Shown here piece after piece: positions 32,011 to 43,363 of a DNA stretch of 64,000 nucleotides. Numbering within the stretch: the first letter of the stretch is position 1; each line of letters starts with the position of its first letter. The notes under the pieces are model-generated. The model saw nothing but the letters and a program-made list of their open reading frames with translations. It was not told the origin of the DNA and ran no database searches. The stretch is from positions 1 through 64,000 of the forward strand of contig JADDOH010024921.1 of the NCBI GenBank assembly GCA_016648135.1. The letters are read 5' to 3'. This stretch comes from Agrypnia vestita (Eukaryota > Arthropoda > Insecta > Trichoptera > Phryganeidae). The position numbers and the translations under genes were made by a program.

Positions 32011-32405
32011 TTAGTATAGATGAGCAACTATTTTACAATATTAGTATGTTTTCAGAAGTGAAAAGCTTTCAGAGGCAGAGCGATCCTCCATTGTACGGAA
32101 ATTACACTACTAAACGTATGTAATACTAAACGTACATAATTAATAGATTACTACCTCATGTAAAGTCCATTAGTGGAATCCACCATTATCAAGACTAAAT
32201 GCACTCCCAAAAGCAGATTCTAGAGAAGACCCACGAGAACAACATCGACCTTTCATATATTCATTAACTTTATATCAGCTTATGTCTGTAGTCCTCTACG
32301 AAGGGTGGTATTCCAGGCAAGCTCATCAAAATGTTTAGGTTTACAATGTAGGATAGGTATGAGTATAACGAAATGTGGATCCTAACTCACGTCAGGGGTC
32401 ACCAA
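32011..32405. other. Unassigned; may include truncated LTR-element leader
   Basis: Directly left of the LTR is the primer-binding-site-like TTGGTGACCCC (minus strand, 32395-32405). Beyond it I recognise no gag sequence. Confidence 0.35.
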
Positions 32406-32984
32406 TGTGGAGGTGGATGAGCCATCTGGTTTAGGATGAGTTGAAGCGGTGTTGATGATGTAAAGTCACGATGATTTTACAGAATTTATTGAATTGCAAA
32501 AGTGAAAGTTATAAAGAATACAGTAGGTACAAAGGTTACAAGTGAAAGCGTGACGTTCGAAGGTGTGACGGCGAGGGCTTCCGCCATACGAGCCGTCCGC
32601 TGGGGAAGTGAGATAATCTGCTCTGGATCCTACCGTTTTTATAGTTGTTGTGGACAAAGGACTCGGCGTATTATGACTTCGTCTTACTCGGCCGCTCGTG
32701 TGGGTAATATTCAGTCTGGTCAGCAATGTGAGTTTATCTGCTCTTCATGCCCTTTAGCAATTCTGCCTTTGTCCTCGTTCGTTGCCCTCGCTTCCATTGT
32801 CGTTCTTTCCCGAATTCAGCGTTCTGATTTCGACCGTTCAACCGAGAGCGACGGCCTTTCGTGTTTAAGTGCTGATGTACTCGGTACCTCCTTACTTGTG
32901 TATACGCATGCGTCTTTGACCGCCACAGAAATATAAAACGAGCTCTAGGAAATTTTCTACACTGCCAACGGACTAACAATGACA
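32406..32984 (-). mobile_element. LTR of a Gypsy-like retrotransposon with adjacent primer-binding site
   Basis: Minus strand begins TGTCATTGTTAG, has ACTATAAAAACGG (TATA-like) about mid-way, CAATAAATTCTG (polyadenylation-like) near the end, and terminates ...CCTCCACA followed directly by TTGGTGACCCCTGACG, the type of primer-binding site seen in insect Gypsy-group elements. Length is 579 bp. The GC-rich open frames on both strands (32466-32726 minus, 32502-32936 plus) lie inside the LTR and are not genes. No second LTR or pol sequence is in the window, so this is a truncated or near-solo copy. Confidence 0.6.
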
Positions 32985-33841
32985 TAAATATGCAGACAGA
33001 ACCGTACTGGCGTTAGCACGGACTTTCAAGGACCTTCTCGTGGTCAAAATGTTTAACAACAAAAATAAACTAAATCTGTAACGTTAATAGTGTGTTAAAA
33101 CGATAAAAATAATAATCTGTGAATATACGTTTCAATTCCATACGATAATTGATTAATAGTTGCAAGAATACACCACTGTCTGAGTGATGCCAAATCGCCA
33201 AAACTTCAAAATGATTTGAAAAAATTTACATGTTTATAACCGCCGTTTACGAATTCGCAAAGAAAATACCCCAAAAAGTTTATTCTTAACAAATACACGA
33301 CTTTTACACATTAAAAAGAGAAAAACGATGTTATTTTTCTACACAAATGTGTAATTATTTTAGTAAAATATTGTTACGATAAGCAAAATAGGAAGACAAT
33401 GAACCATCGACGAGCTTCCGGAAGGGTCTAGAGGCAAGACATTGTGAATAAATCCGAATATTTGTGCACTGGCATGAACTAGTAACTATATTTATTTAGC
33501 GGTCAGTTCAAGTGAAAGCCGCGATCAGCGAGCGATATAACACGAAACAATCATTTTTGGTCGCGAATATTCTAGAGAGCTCTGATATATTATATAAGTA
33601 TTGTCAAACTATTTCAAGTAAAAGTTATCATTTACCAAATTATTTAACTCGATGCCCGTAGCGGCGAATTTGTCGCAATATGTTTATAAAAAAACATTTA
33701 AGAAGTAAATTAGTTTGTATATATCCATTAAATTGTCCGTTTATGCGTTGTTTTAAAAGTGATTTTTTTGATTTTTTTTTTTTAAATTGAAGAAAAGATT
33801 GTTTATGACGGTAAAAATGTGACAAAGTGACAAAATAACGA
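32985..33841. other. Single-copy DNA, no gene
   Basis: 33400-33640 has CTTCCGGAAG and a GCCGCGATCAGCGAGCG run, reminiscent of an LTR promoter, but no ends are visible. Confidence 0.3.
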
Positions 33842-34046
33842 TTTTTTTTTTAAATAGAGATGCGATACTATTTTCTATAGATATTCTCTATTCTCTATTC
33901 TATAGATAGAGATAGATACTATTTTCAAACTAAGCTAAACGCTTGTGCTATGTAAATAGGACTAACTTGCTGGTCTGGAGTAAGGTTCGAACCCGCGACC
34001 TTTGGATCACGAGGTGAAAGACTTAACCACTAGACCAAAAAGCTAC
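33842..34046 (-). repeat. tRNA-derived SINE, family B, copy 3 (best tRNA head)
   Basis: Minus strand: GGTCTAGTGGTTAAGTC (A box), ACCTCGTGATCC, GGTCGCGGGTTCGAACC (B box), TTACTCCAGACCAGCAAGTT, body GCACAAGCGTTTAGCTTAG. A CTATAGATAGAGATAG-type simple repeat is inserted near the tail (33870-33915). Confidence 0.75.
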
Positions 34047-34566
34047 TCAGCATTGCAACAAGCAAATGCATTCTTTCAGTCAATAGATGCTATTTTGATT
34101 TCCTAAAGCAAGTAGAGTCCACTAGTAAACCAAAATTAGCTAGCACTTTTCCTAACTTACCGAATCTTAGCTGATATTTTTCTTTTGTAATTTTAAATAA
34201 AGCATTTTTTTTTCTTTGAAACTATGTATAAATTTTATTTTATCCACGCTTATATATATATAAAGAATGTGTATATTTTATTTTTTATAATTTTTTTTGT
34301 ATAATTTATAATCATTTTGGGTATTATCTATATATATATATATATATATATAGATATATGACATTCTTTCCAATTTTTTAACATACACTAGCCTGAAAAT
34401 TATTATTGTAAATTTTTTTAATTCCTTTTATAGACCAGTATATAATTTAAACAATATTTTTACATGTACATATGTTCTGAGAATATACATGTAAAATTAC
34501 TGTATTTTTTTTCACATATGACTTTTAATTATTGGGTATTTTCCTTCGAAATTGAAATCGAAATTA
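34047..34566. other. AT-rich DNA with (TA)n microsatellite
   Basis: 34328-34352 is an uninterrupted TA run. 34246-34262 is a shorter one. No gene. Confidence 0.6.
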
Positions 34567-34863
34567 ACCTTCGAATTGCAATTGGAAAACATTACAATTG
34601 GAATTTTTTCAGGGTTTTTATAATTTTATTTAACTTTTATTGAAAGAAATGAATTTTTCGTAATCGATATAAGTTACCGTAATGAGAGTCCAACGTTTTA
34701 CAAAAAATAAGTCAGAAATATTGAAAAAAAAATGCAATCTTCGATTTCCCTTATCTTTTGATTAACTATTGATATTAGGTCATAATAGCTGGAACATTTT
34801 CGACTCATAATCAAGGCAGGAATGTAGTCCTGCGAGGTTATTAATGTTTACCAAATAACCCTG
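34567..34863. repeat. Half copy of CAGGG palindromic MITE
   Basis: From AACCTTCGAATTGCAATTGG (the central palindrome) to ACCAAATAACCCTG followed by TA. It is the right half of the 24010-24539 type; the left arm is absent. Confidence 0.75.
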
Positions 34864-35424
34864 TATACAATTTAATTACATTTAATTTTGTTATTGTTTG
34901 TATTGTGTTATCAATTACTTTTACCACCTCTCTATACATTTTTGAAAATCGCAATCTTGTCAAAGAAGTAAAACTTCTGCCGCGCGTACATGAGAACACA
35001 CTCCTTCATTTTTTAAATAAATTATTTACCGTTTGATGATAGATTCCCGTATTCCCGTATGGTTGTAACAGAAGAGGGTGACAACCCTGCCCCTCTCGAA
35101 GAGATTAATTAGCATAATGAATCTCTCCAGTATCCGAATGCTGTCACTTTCCATTACTCCTCCGCCGTCACACCATCGCACGACTCTATGTGATTGTGTA
35201 AACAAATAGTTTTTCTTTACACACACTTTCACACGCCGAGATAACTTAAGATAAAATGGTGTAACTTGTGCGGAGAATTACATTTATAAAGAATATTTAT
35301 CTTCTTTATAGTGACATCTAGAAAGGAAACGCTACTAAATGAATGATAGGTTCTTTTTTGTTTAGGCATCCCTTTCTTATCAAGTGTGTTTAAACATACT
35401 TACTAAGAAAGAGAAAAGCTTTTG
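34864..35424. other. No recognisable feature
   Basis: Unassigned. The minus-strand frame 35026-35232 is not recognised. Confidence 0.4.
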
Positions 35425-35840
35425 AATAATGCATACTGCCAGTGATGACGTATGGAATGGAGACTATGGCCCTTACAAAGAAAAGTGTAGAAAACCTCAA
35501 AAGCACGCAACGATCCATGAAGAGATCCATGCTTTGAGTAAGCTTACTAGAATAGTGGATATCATGGATCGGGTAGCGAAGCTAAAATGGCAATGGACAG
35601 AACATGTTGCAAGGCAGGATGCTGCAAGATGGCCTCCCAGAGTTCTGAAATGGAGACGTTGGGAGAATAAAAGAGGCATTGGAAGACCTCAAAGAGATGG
35701 CCCGACGATACAGCCGCTATGGGGGGAAAGAAATGGCTACAATTTGCAAACAACAAGTAAGGATGGAAGTGAATGGAAGAGGCCTATATCCAGTAGTGGA
35801 AAATTGAAGGCTGATGAAAAAGAAGAAGATATTTAAACAT
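35425..35840 (+). pseudogene. LINE C-terminal fragment (RTE-like)
   Basis: The frame 35429-35836 contains MDRVAKLKWQWTEHVARQDA, RWPPRVLKWRRWENKRGIG and RPQRDG. This is the C-terminal region of a common insect endonuclease/reverse-transcriptase LINE (I.KLKW.W.GHVAR..D.RW...VL.W.P...KR..GRP..RW). The end, GGCCTATATCCAGTAGTGGA followed by GGCTGATGAAAAAGAAGAAG, matches the family 3' end, which usually carries a TGATGA-type tail. Upstream RT domains are missing. Confidence 0.75.
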
Positions 35841-36340
35841 GCGAATGCTTTTACTTACTGACATACTTCTTCTTATATCATCTCTCATCTCTCATCTCTC
35901 ATCATATTGCAGATTACGAATCAATTCACCGCTGTACGGAACAAACAGTCGAGTTACACCAGTCTCTCAGTTCCTACGCTTCTTTTACCGCTTATTTATC
36001 CATGGATAATGAGTTAGTATAGATTATACTTTAGTCCTCTCATAATATGCCCGAGATACTCAAGCTTTCTTATCTTAGCTGAGAAATAATTTCTGTGTAG
36101 CGATGGAGATCAAAAATACAGGCTGCCAAAATAAGTTATCTTACGCCGGCCGCACACTGGATGCGCTTTCGTACGAAATTGAGTAGTACGTATACGTACG
36201 AATACGCAAGTACATTCCTGACCTTCGAAGTAGTATTGAACATAGCACACTGAACACGATTTAGTAGCGCGTGTACGCACATATAGATGCAACGTCCGAC
36301 ACGATCCGGATTTGTTCGGAATTTTTTGCGATTTCGTATC

Positions 36341-36471
36341 ATGGATATTGAAAAATTTGTCAATTTGATCCATGACCACAAATGTTTGTGGGACCAGAGT
36401 GATTCAACTACGTGACCATCAGCGCAGATCATGGCGGAGAATCTCTAAAGAACTAAAAATACCTGTAATTT
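36341..36471 (+). pseudogene. Harbinger MADF protein, N-terminal remnant
   Basis: Begins MDIEKFVNLIHDHKCLWDQS, the first helix of a MADF DNA-binding domain with its CLW motif. A one-base insertion near 36410 shifts the frame, after which RDHQRRSWRRISKELKIP matches the rest of the domain (R..R..W..I...L.I). In autonomous Harbinger elements the second protein helps the transposase enter the nucleus and bind DNA. Only the first part of the domain remains. It reads inward from the left terminal repeat, as expected. Confidence 0.72.
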
Positions 36472-36503
36472 AAATAATTTGGTTTAGTGAAGGTGAGGTA
36501 TAA

Positions 36504-36777
36504 TTATGTACTTCGAACAAAAAAACTTTTAAATATTTCTCCGATGTTGTGAGCTCTAATTACACTTCGATTCTCCCCAGCATTTGTGAATATATTAGAT
36601 AGGTAGTCATGAAATTTGTCGTTATTTAAGTCTGCCATTATATGATGGAATTTACCAAATTCATCCCTTCTAGTACCTATATTATATTTCATTCACCCAT
36701 TTGGTTCTACGATGCCGGCGACGCCGTAGCAGCCTACGAGTAAGAAGAGAGTTTTTTAGAAGATACAGATTATTCAT
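36504..36777 (-). pseudogene. Harbinger transposase, N-terminal remnant
   Basis: From the ATG at 36777: MNNLYLLKNSLLTRRLLRRR, then RRTKWVNEI; a 2-base loss near 36690 shifts the frame, which resumes RRDEFGKFHHIMADLNNDKF and HDYL. The KWV.EI...R..GEFHHL...L..D..KF..Y pattern is the usual N-terminal region of insect Harbinger transposases, ahead of the DDE nuclease. The nuclease domain is absent. It reads inward from the right terminal repeat. Confidence 0.7.
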
Positions 36778-36984
36778 TTGGCACAAACGTTATTTGAGAA
36801 ATGCGTAAAGTAACTGATCGTGACCAACGCAAGACGCAATCAATGTGCGCGCTCAATACGTACGAAAATAGCCGTAGGAATACGTACGTAATAATTCGTA
36901 TCCAAAGTGCAGCCGGCCTTAGAGCAATTGCAGTAGTAACATTATTGAACTGAGTGGGATGTTCCAACCCAGAAGAGACTTTCA

Positions 36985-37110
36985 AAATATGCCCCCTACT
37001 GCTATGTATAGAAATGTCTCAATTAAGATGACTTGGACACGTCTTGCGAATGCCAGATATATTTTTTTGGAAACCTTGGAGAGAAGGCGGCAGGTGGATA
37101 GACTTAAATG
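36985..37110 (+). pseudogene. LINE C-terminal fragment
   Basis: A frame with LGHVLRMPD (one stop just before it, where the family has Arg-Trp) and RRQVDRLKWEV-like sequence resembles the LRWLGHVxRMP motif of LINE polyproteins. Short and broken. Confidence 0.45.
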
Positions 37111-37661
37111 GGAAGTATAGCGAAAAATATTGTATGATGATAGATAGGGTTTTTGTCAACCAGTACCGAAGTTTCGGTTTGTCAAGTTTAAGACGAAGAT
37201 AATAATGATAAATAAGTAGTTAATGCAACCTAAGTCGATTGTATATAATTTTTTTTCACTTAGTGAAAATAATTCAATTAACCATTTGAAAAACCGCCCG
37301 AACTTATTATTCAACAGAGTAATATTTACTACAAGAGTTTGTTATTTTTATTGGAATTCTATGGGTAATCTATTTACTCATGCCAAGCACGGATATAATA
37401 AATCTGTTGATAGACTGAAAAAGTGATATAGAGTTAATTATTCTTCTTCGTTTCTTCTTTTTCTTGGTCTTCCGTCATTAGCTGGCAGGAAAGTAATAGA
37501 CACGTTCTTGTATCGCCTCTATGAATGAAAAAATCGACTGAATTTTTTGATCCAACTTGGTCCGATTGATTGTGTGGTTGATGAGTTAGTAAGACTTAAG
37601 ACACTTTCACAGCACAATACAATTGCACCACTTCAAAGGCGGAGCAGAAATAAAGTCACAA
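37111..37661. other. No recognisable feature
   Basis: Unassigned AT-rich DNA. Confidence 0.4.
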
Positions 37662-37795
37662 GGCCGCTATAGCGTAATTGGACAACGCGTCTACCCCGGA
37701 TAGGGGGAGATCTGAGGTTCGAATCCCGGTACCAGCTAATCAAATATTTTTTCGTGGTTTTGATTTTTCTGTATGTCTTTCTAATTGATTAATAA
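37662..37795 (+). repeat. tRNA-derived SINE, family A, copy 3 (best preserved)
   Basis: GGCCGCTATAGCGTAATTGG with A box at 37670-37681, then CCCCGGATAGGGGGAGATC, a perfect B box GGTTCGAATCC (37716-37726) and a non-tRNA tail CTGTATGTCTTTCTAATTGATTAA. The A-to-B spacing is that of a tRNA gene, but the stems are imperfect and the tail recurs at other loci, so it is a SINE, not a tRNA gene. Confidence 0.75.
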
Positions 37796-38059
37796 TAATG
37801 GCCTTAAATACCAGATCAAATATTCTATTTAAGAAAAAGTTCTAGGACCAGATATCATAGCTACTTTACATATTAGTTGATTACACTGGGTTGATTACCT
37901 TTGACATGTTCAAAAGATACCTTATCCTAGATATTGTATCGAAATGGTAAACATAAGAAACTGCGCACTGTTCGTTTTTTTTGGAACAATCGAACCTCTA
38001 AAACCACATTCGGGAAATACCTAGAAACGAATGGAAACGACGGGAACATCTAGAAATAT

Positions 38060-38450
38060 ATAGAATAATCTAGTAGTTTCGAAAACCAACGTGTTTTAAA
38101 TCAAATGACGGAACCACTGCCGCGGCGCGCCAATTTTGTTTTGACGTTTCTACTTATGCGATATTAGCGACAAACTGTAGCGAAAGTAGAGTACCAACGT
38201 GTGTTGTAAACCAAGCGACAGATAATTAAGTGAAATGCCCACTTTTGTGCGATAGTGAACAGAATTTATTCTAAACTGTTACCCAGCGATAATAAAGTAT
38301 TCATAATTGGAAAATAGTGTGAATTCTAGATGGGTGTTAAACTTAATCCGTGTCCGGTGACTTTTTCAATTTATTAAAATAATTAATCACTAACAAATAA
38401 ATCGTTAATATGTATTTTCTAGTGTTTTCATTTGTTTTCCAAAGCCAGAT
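38060..38450 (+). mobile_element. LTR-like segment (tentative)
   Basis: CTGCCGCGGCGCGCC plus TTTTGTTTTGAC (38117-38145) is shared with the minus strand of 39961-39991. A GATAATAAAGTATTC polyadenylation-like string follows at about 38290. Ends were not identified, and no pol sequence is nearby. Confidence 0.35.
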
Positions 38451-39829
38451 CCCGTCATAATATTGACACATGGAATCAACGACCCCAAGAGTTGACACTT
38501 TGAAGAAATGACTCAAAAGGCGACAGTGACAACAATGTTTACGACTGGAGAACTGACTAGACGTACAAAGATAGATAACAGCTGGGAAAACTCCTTCTTG
38601 TGAAGGAAAATTTGATGATGAAGATTTAGGAGATTAAATAAGCTCTAAAGATGCACTTCTTTATTGTCTGAAGGGAAAAGGAACTACTTTAGAGTCTTCC
38701 TCTCCACAGTCAAAAGTCTTAGTAAATTTTATGTAAAGATGTTTACTATAAAATAACATGATTATCTTTCATATCTGCAGTGAAATCTGAAACATTTATG
38801 ATACTGTCTCGACTTACAAAATAAATGAAAGAATACCAGTCCATGGTGTTGCCGATCTTATGATAAAACAGATTTTTAGCATAGTTTTTGATGTGTTACT
38901 GCCAGTAAAACAAACAAGTTTTTAGGGTGCAGGCGCTAAGGGTGCCCGAGCTGTAAAAGTTAGCGCGGGCAGGTAGCGTAATGTGTCGAGACTCGTCTAA
39001 GTAAGTTAGGGGTGGAATAAATCGAGCCAAGGCTGCCGCCCGCCTCCCCTAATGAAATGTTGCCCTCCCCACACTTTTTGCTCAAAGTCGAGGAATTTAA
39101 TCAAAATTTATGTATGCTGCGATGTATTAATGGAAATTTGTAGGTAAACAAGCGGGATCGATTTATCTCAACACGACTTGAATGTTTTTTGGAGGAGAAA
39201 CTTGATGTAGCAATAAATAAGATGGTTTATTTGGGATTTGCCAATCAGATTCCGTCTCAGGTTCCGGAACGTGTGGGCGTGGAACATAATTTAATAGGGT
39301 CTTTGCAATTTTTTTGAAACCATTTTCATTTTATTTATCTACCGCGGGTTTTTTCTGAAATGCCGTACTTAGATTTAGCTCTACTACTCTGATTTTTTTT
39401 GGAATTGGAATATTTTTGGAAATTTATTTTTCTCCCTCTTGGAGACACTGTTATTTTAATAAAATCTTCAGATTTATGTTTTTTGTTGAGATATTTAAAT
39501 ATAAAATTATTTTATTATATAATCATCCCTAAATACTTAAAGTGAAAAGTAACTATACGGTGTACGATAAATTATTTCAGAATCTGAAATAAATAAATAA
39601 ATCTCAATAGTGAAGCTGATCTGCTTGTCCGATGTAAGCATGGAGAGTGAACTTCCGATGAATGTTAGCAAATAGAAAATGATGATGTTCGAGAAAGATG
39701 AAAAAGTGAGAAAGTAATAGTAAACAATGAATGCTTAGATCAAGTAAAATGAGTTTTTGCATTTGAGAAGTATGTTTAGTAGAGACGGCAAGGCTGAAAA
39801 TGTTATTGAAAAAGACTGCCGAAAATAAT
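38451..39829. other. Single-copy DNA; GC-rich island 38930-39070
   Basis: No gene recognised. The island (GGTGCCCGAGC, GCGCGGGCAGG, GGCTGCCGCCCGCC) stands out from the AT-rich flanks. A short frame with MTQKATVTTMFTTGE (38510-38600) is not recognised. Confidence 0.35.
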
Positions 39830-40206
39830 GTAAATGGTAAATGGTAAAATGGCTGTAAAAAAACTACTCGCCCGATTATTTCGCTCAATGCGTGTTGCTT
39901 CGCAATTCACGACTGGGCACACCTGGCCGTCGTCCACGACTCACTTTGCACTGAACAATCTGTCAAAACAAGACTTCGCGCCGCGGCGCAGTCTTGACAT
40001 TTATACCCAAACGCTGGTAAATTCGAACTTTTGAGAAGATTTTTTTCCTTTCTAGTGTTCACGAGATGGTTCTCGTTGCTTCTAGTCGTTTGATCATTTC
40101 CCGAAGGTTGTAGAAAATTGTAGACCGTTTTAGATCCTGCGATAGCATTGTGACGTATTCGGACAAAGGATTCGAACAGTGCGCTTTTCTTTGACATTCC
40201 GTGACA
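39830..40206 (-). mobile_element. LTR-like segment, minus strand (tentative)
   Basis: Minus strand starts TGTCACGGAATG, has GGGTATAAATG (TATA-like, about 40003-40013) followed by CTGCGCCGCGGCGCGAAG and TTGTTTTGACAG, the block shared with 38117. It looks like a promoter-bearing LTR of a related family. The 3' edge and primer-binding site are not clear. The open frames on both strands here follow from high GC. Confidence 0.4.
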
Positions 40207-40711
40207 ATATTAAAAACACAATTTTGTGCATAGGTACCTTTGAGGATAGCAAATGCAATTTTAGAAATCCGCAGCTTAATATGTGTAGCCATATTGTGCT
40301 AATATTTCATCAGGAGAAGGTATTATGTAAACGGCTTGGAATTTATATCGCTAAAGTGTGAAACAAAGGATGTGCAAATGTACTCGTATGTATGCAAAAC
40401 TCGAGTGTCACACGGAAAAATTGAACGGAAAAGTGATACATTTCATTCAACAGAAGTGTCAAATTTCTTTGAGATATGGATGCAAATATGATCTTTTATT
40501 TTTAAAGTAAGTTTAAAATAGTGAGCAAAAAAGTTCATTGATAGAAAATTGAGATATTATAACGCTGGAGACCAGTAGGTGATTAAAAACAGACATGCCA
40601 TATTTAGTTTTGTTTTTTGATTATTATTTATTTTTATTTTATTTTTTATTTTAAGATAAGCTGTAAACAAACTGCGTAGAGAAAAATGTTGTTGGACAAT
40701 TAAACGACTCA
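40207..40711. other. No recognisable feature
   Basis: Unassigned AT-rich DNA. Confidence 0.4.
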
Positions 40712-40719
40712 CTTCATAC

Positions 40720-40950
40720 CAGGCGCGTGCAGTGGGAACATTGAAGCATGACTTTTTTGTAAACGTGTATTTTGGCAAAAAAATAGAAATTAAATATTTA
40801 TGCAACAGATTATTATGACATATCAAAATATGAATACTATGATAATAATTGCGATAGAAATATTACGAAATATATGTTGTATTCCGATTTTTTTTCCAAA
40901 TAGTTGGTTACGTAAAAGTCATGCTGAGATGTTCCCACTGCACGCCCCTG
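40720..40950. mobile_element. hAT-type MITE, copy 1
   Basis: Terminal inverted repeats CAGGCGCGTGCAGTGGGAAC...AAGCATGACTTTT and the inverse ending CACTGCACGCCCCTG. A perfect 8-bp target duplication CTTCATAC flanks it at 40712-40719 and 40951-40958. 231 bp, non-coding. CAGG-type ends plus 8-bp duplication identify the hAT superfamily. Confidence 0.92.
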
Positions 40951-41029
40951 CTTCATACACAGCATTTCCGTATAAATTTTACTAAAATTTTATTTATTTA
41001 TTTCATAGCCTTCCATCATTTGGGCTGAA

Positions 41030-41172
41030 ACTTGATTAAATGACTGACTTCATTCTCCAGACTCGATTAAATGACTGACTTCATTCTTGACTTCATGACT
41101 TCATTCTTAACTCATGACTTCATTCTTGACTTCAGACTTGATTAAATGACTGACTTCATTCTCCAGACTCTT
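41030..41172 (+). repeat. Irregular tandem array of GACTGACTTCATTC words
   Basis: About five units built from ATTAAATGACTGACTTCATTC and GACTTCATTCTTGACTTCA-like words with varying spacing. Confidence 0.8.
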
Positions 41173-41707
41173 CTCCTCTCTTATCTATTAATATTTCAAA
41201 TTATTTTATTCTTTTCTTTTGAAACATAAATGTATTTTTAAAAGAAACAAAAAATTCCTCTGCATTAAATTTTAAATTTAAAATCTTTGAAATATCATAA
41301 TAATCAATCATTCATTTAATGAATTTCTAAATTTTTTTTATAAATAAATTTTTTACGTACTGACTAAAAAAAGTTACGAAAAAAGTTGACAAAAAAACAA
41401 CCCTGGCAAAAAAGCAGAATAATTGAAATAAAAATGTATTTAAAAGATTTCACCCATCCTTTTTTGTATTCCATAATCTTTTTTTTTAAGATTTCCTCCG
41501 AAAATTCAGAATAAAATTATAATAGGTGTATACAAGAATTTTTTTACGTATTATTTTATTTAAATGAAATGATTAAAAAAAAAAAATTAAATGCATATTT
41601 CTTCCTGTACTGTCCAGTACAAAAAAATAAATAAAAATAGACAAAAAAATCGATGCCCTCAAGAGGGATGAGAATAAATGTAGATTGTTAATGCACGATT
41701 TTCATTG
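41173..41707. other. No recognisable feature
   Basis: Very AT-rich, no gene. Confidence 0.45.
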
Positions 41708-42002
41708 TAAAAAACTAACCCATATTTTTTTTTACATTTTCAGGTTTCGTGTCTACCAGATGTGTCTGAATCTGCATATCACTTACTGAGTTGTATGAAA
41801 AAACCATTAAAAATTTGAAAAATCCAAAATTATACTATAATTATTTTTTCTTAACAAAAATTTAATAGATCTTCATGATCGTCGTTACGAGTCTACTTGC
41901 AAAGTTTCAGCTCGATTGGATCACGGAAAAGGGGTTAAAAATCGATCCAAAGTTCTTTCGTCAAGGAAGCAGACGCCATGAGTTAAAAGAAAGGAAGTAA
42001 AA
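41708..42002 (+). repeat. Repeat T copy 4
   Basis: AAAAACTAACCCATAT to GAGTTAAAAGAAAGGAAGTAAAA with the family core TTTCAGCTCGATTGGATCAC and ATCGATCCAAAG. Confidence 0.75.
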
Positions 42003-42672
42003 AAAGCTGTGGTATTTAATTAATATGGAGTAAGATGCAAGTCAAGAAAATTGACCAAAGACTAACTAAATCGAGTTTAAAAACATCACACAATAGACAA
42101 AATAGACACATACAATGCAATCACACAATAGACAAAATATAGATTTAAATAAAATAGAAACAACACAACATCTTTAATTAAGGCAAGGGATGCGAGCTAC
42201 ACGGAGAGGGAGGAAGCTGTTTAGGGAACAGGCTGAGGTAATGCTGCTCCAGGCGTGATTTACTCGGGAGGCTGTGAGCAGGGTCGGCGGGGGGAGGGGA
42301 AGGGGGTGCACTTGTCGTGTTTGGATGCAATCGGATGTGAAGAAGTTTGGTTTTGTGGGGAGAATCCTCAATTTTCAACCGGGGTTAAACATTTACCTTT
42401 AATTAGAAATGTAAAGCGGATGTGTGGAAAAAATACTGAATGTTGTATCTAATTTTACGCAAATTATTATGTCGATTATGCAAACGATTTAATAATTCTT
42501 CCGAAACGTCGTTTACTTAATTGATATCTACCATAAGGTATACAATTATACAGAGATGAATGAATTAACCCCTTTTTCAGGCGAGGGGATGGAGTTGTGG
42601 TGGAATGTCCCCCCTCGCGCATATATATACTGCCCCGCTTACATAATTAAATCCCTAAGTAGATAAAACGTA
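42003..42672. other. Single-copy DNA
   Basis: 42180-42330 is purine-rich and GC-richer (GGTCGGCGGGGGGAGGGG). Minus-strand open frames there (42174-42378) are proline-rich low-complexity and not recognised. Confidence 0.35.
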
Positions 42673-43004
42673 TTTTTTTACTCCCTTTATACTCGTGGCG
42701 TCTGCGTCTGTCTGTTTCTTTGACGCGAAAATTTGGATCGATTTTTAATCCTTTTTTCGTGATCTAATCGAGCTGAAACTTTACAAGTAGACTTGTGGCG
42801 ACGATCAAGAAGATCTATTAAATGTTTCGTTAAAAAAAATAATAATTATAGTATAATTTTGGATTTTTGGAAATTTTTTATTACTCCCTTTCGTAGGGTC
42901 GCCCGACCGAAGCCCAACGCGTAGGTTAAGCGCCAAACCAGTTTCCACTAGTAAATGAGAAAGGGAGTATAATAAAAACTTCGTTTTTATGGGTTAGTTT
43001 TTTA
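42673..43004 (-). repeat. Repeat T copy 5
   Basis: Minus strand from AAAAACTAACCCATAAAAAC, GAAGTTTTTATTATACTCCC to AAAGGGAGTAAAAAAA. It contains CCTACGCGTTGGGCTTCGG and the shared GATCGATTTTTAA inverse word. Confidence 0.75.
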
Positions 43005-43363
43005 CAATTGACGTTATATTTTTTTATTTAATTTTTAAATTTCGTTCCAAACTGAATCTCTTCAAGCAAAAACGTATTTTTTTCAATGAAGCGCGAATTA
43101 TTTACTAAGATATTAAACTTTTTAAGATTATTTAGTTAAACCTTTTCATTTAGGTATGTTTCAAAGTTTACAAGCTCAGGGTATTTTTTTTAATCCTAGA
43201 AGATTTTTGTTATTTTTTGTGCGTTGCAGCTATTTATTAGTCGATTCGACTCAAAAATTTAAATTCACATAAGATGTACTTAAAATTGTTTTATTTAATC
43301 GATGTGATAATTTTTTTTTAATATATTTTTTTTTGTCCCATTCAAGGACACTAGAAAGTTAGA
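43005..43363. other. No recognisable feature
   Basis: AT-rich. Confidence 0.4.

Larger units (their letters stand above)
36144..36918. mobile_element. PIF/Harbinger element, internal deletion derivative
   Basis: Terminal inverted repeats: CGCCGGCCGCACACTGGATGCG at the left and the inverse of GGCCGGCTGCACTTTGGATACG at the right, flanked by TTA on both sides (36141-36143 and 36919-36921), the 3-bp Harbinger target duplication. Inside are the starts of the two Harbinger proteins, facing each other: a MADF protein from the left and the transposase from the right. The middle of the element is deleted. Both remnants carry frameshifts. Confidence 0.82.

Noticed and set aside
32502..32936. 144-codon open frame as a host gene
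   Set aside because: It lies wholly inside an LTR-like unit with TATA, polyadenylation and primer-binding signals, and overlaps an equally open frame on the other strand.
37980..38090. Heat-shock-element array like that at 52586
   Set aside because: Several GAA words are present but they do not alternate with TTC at five-base spacing.
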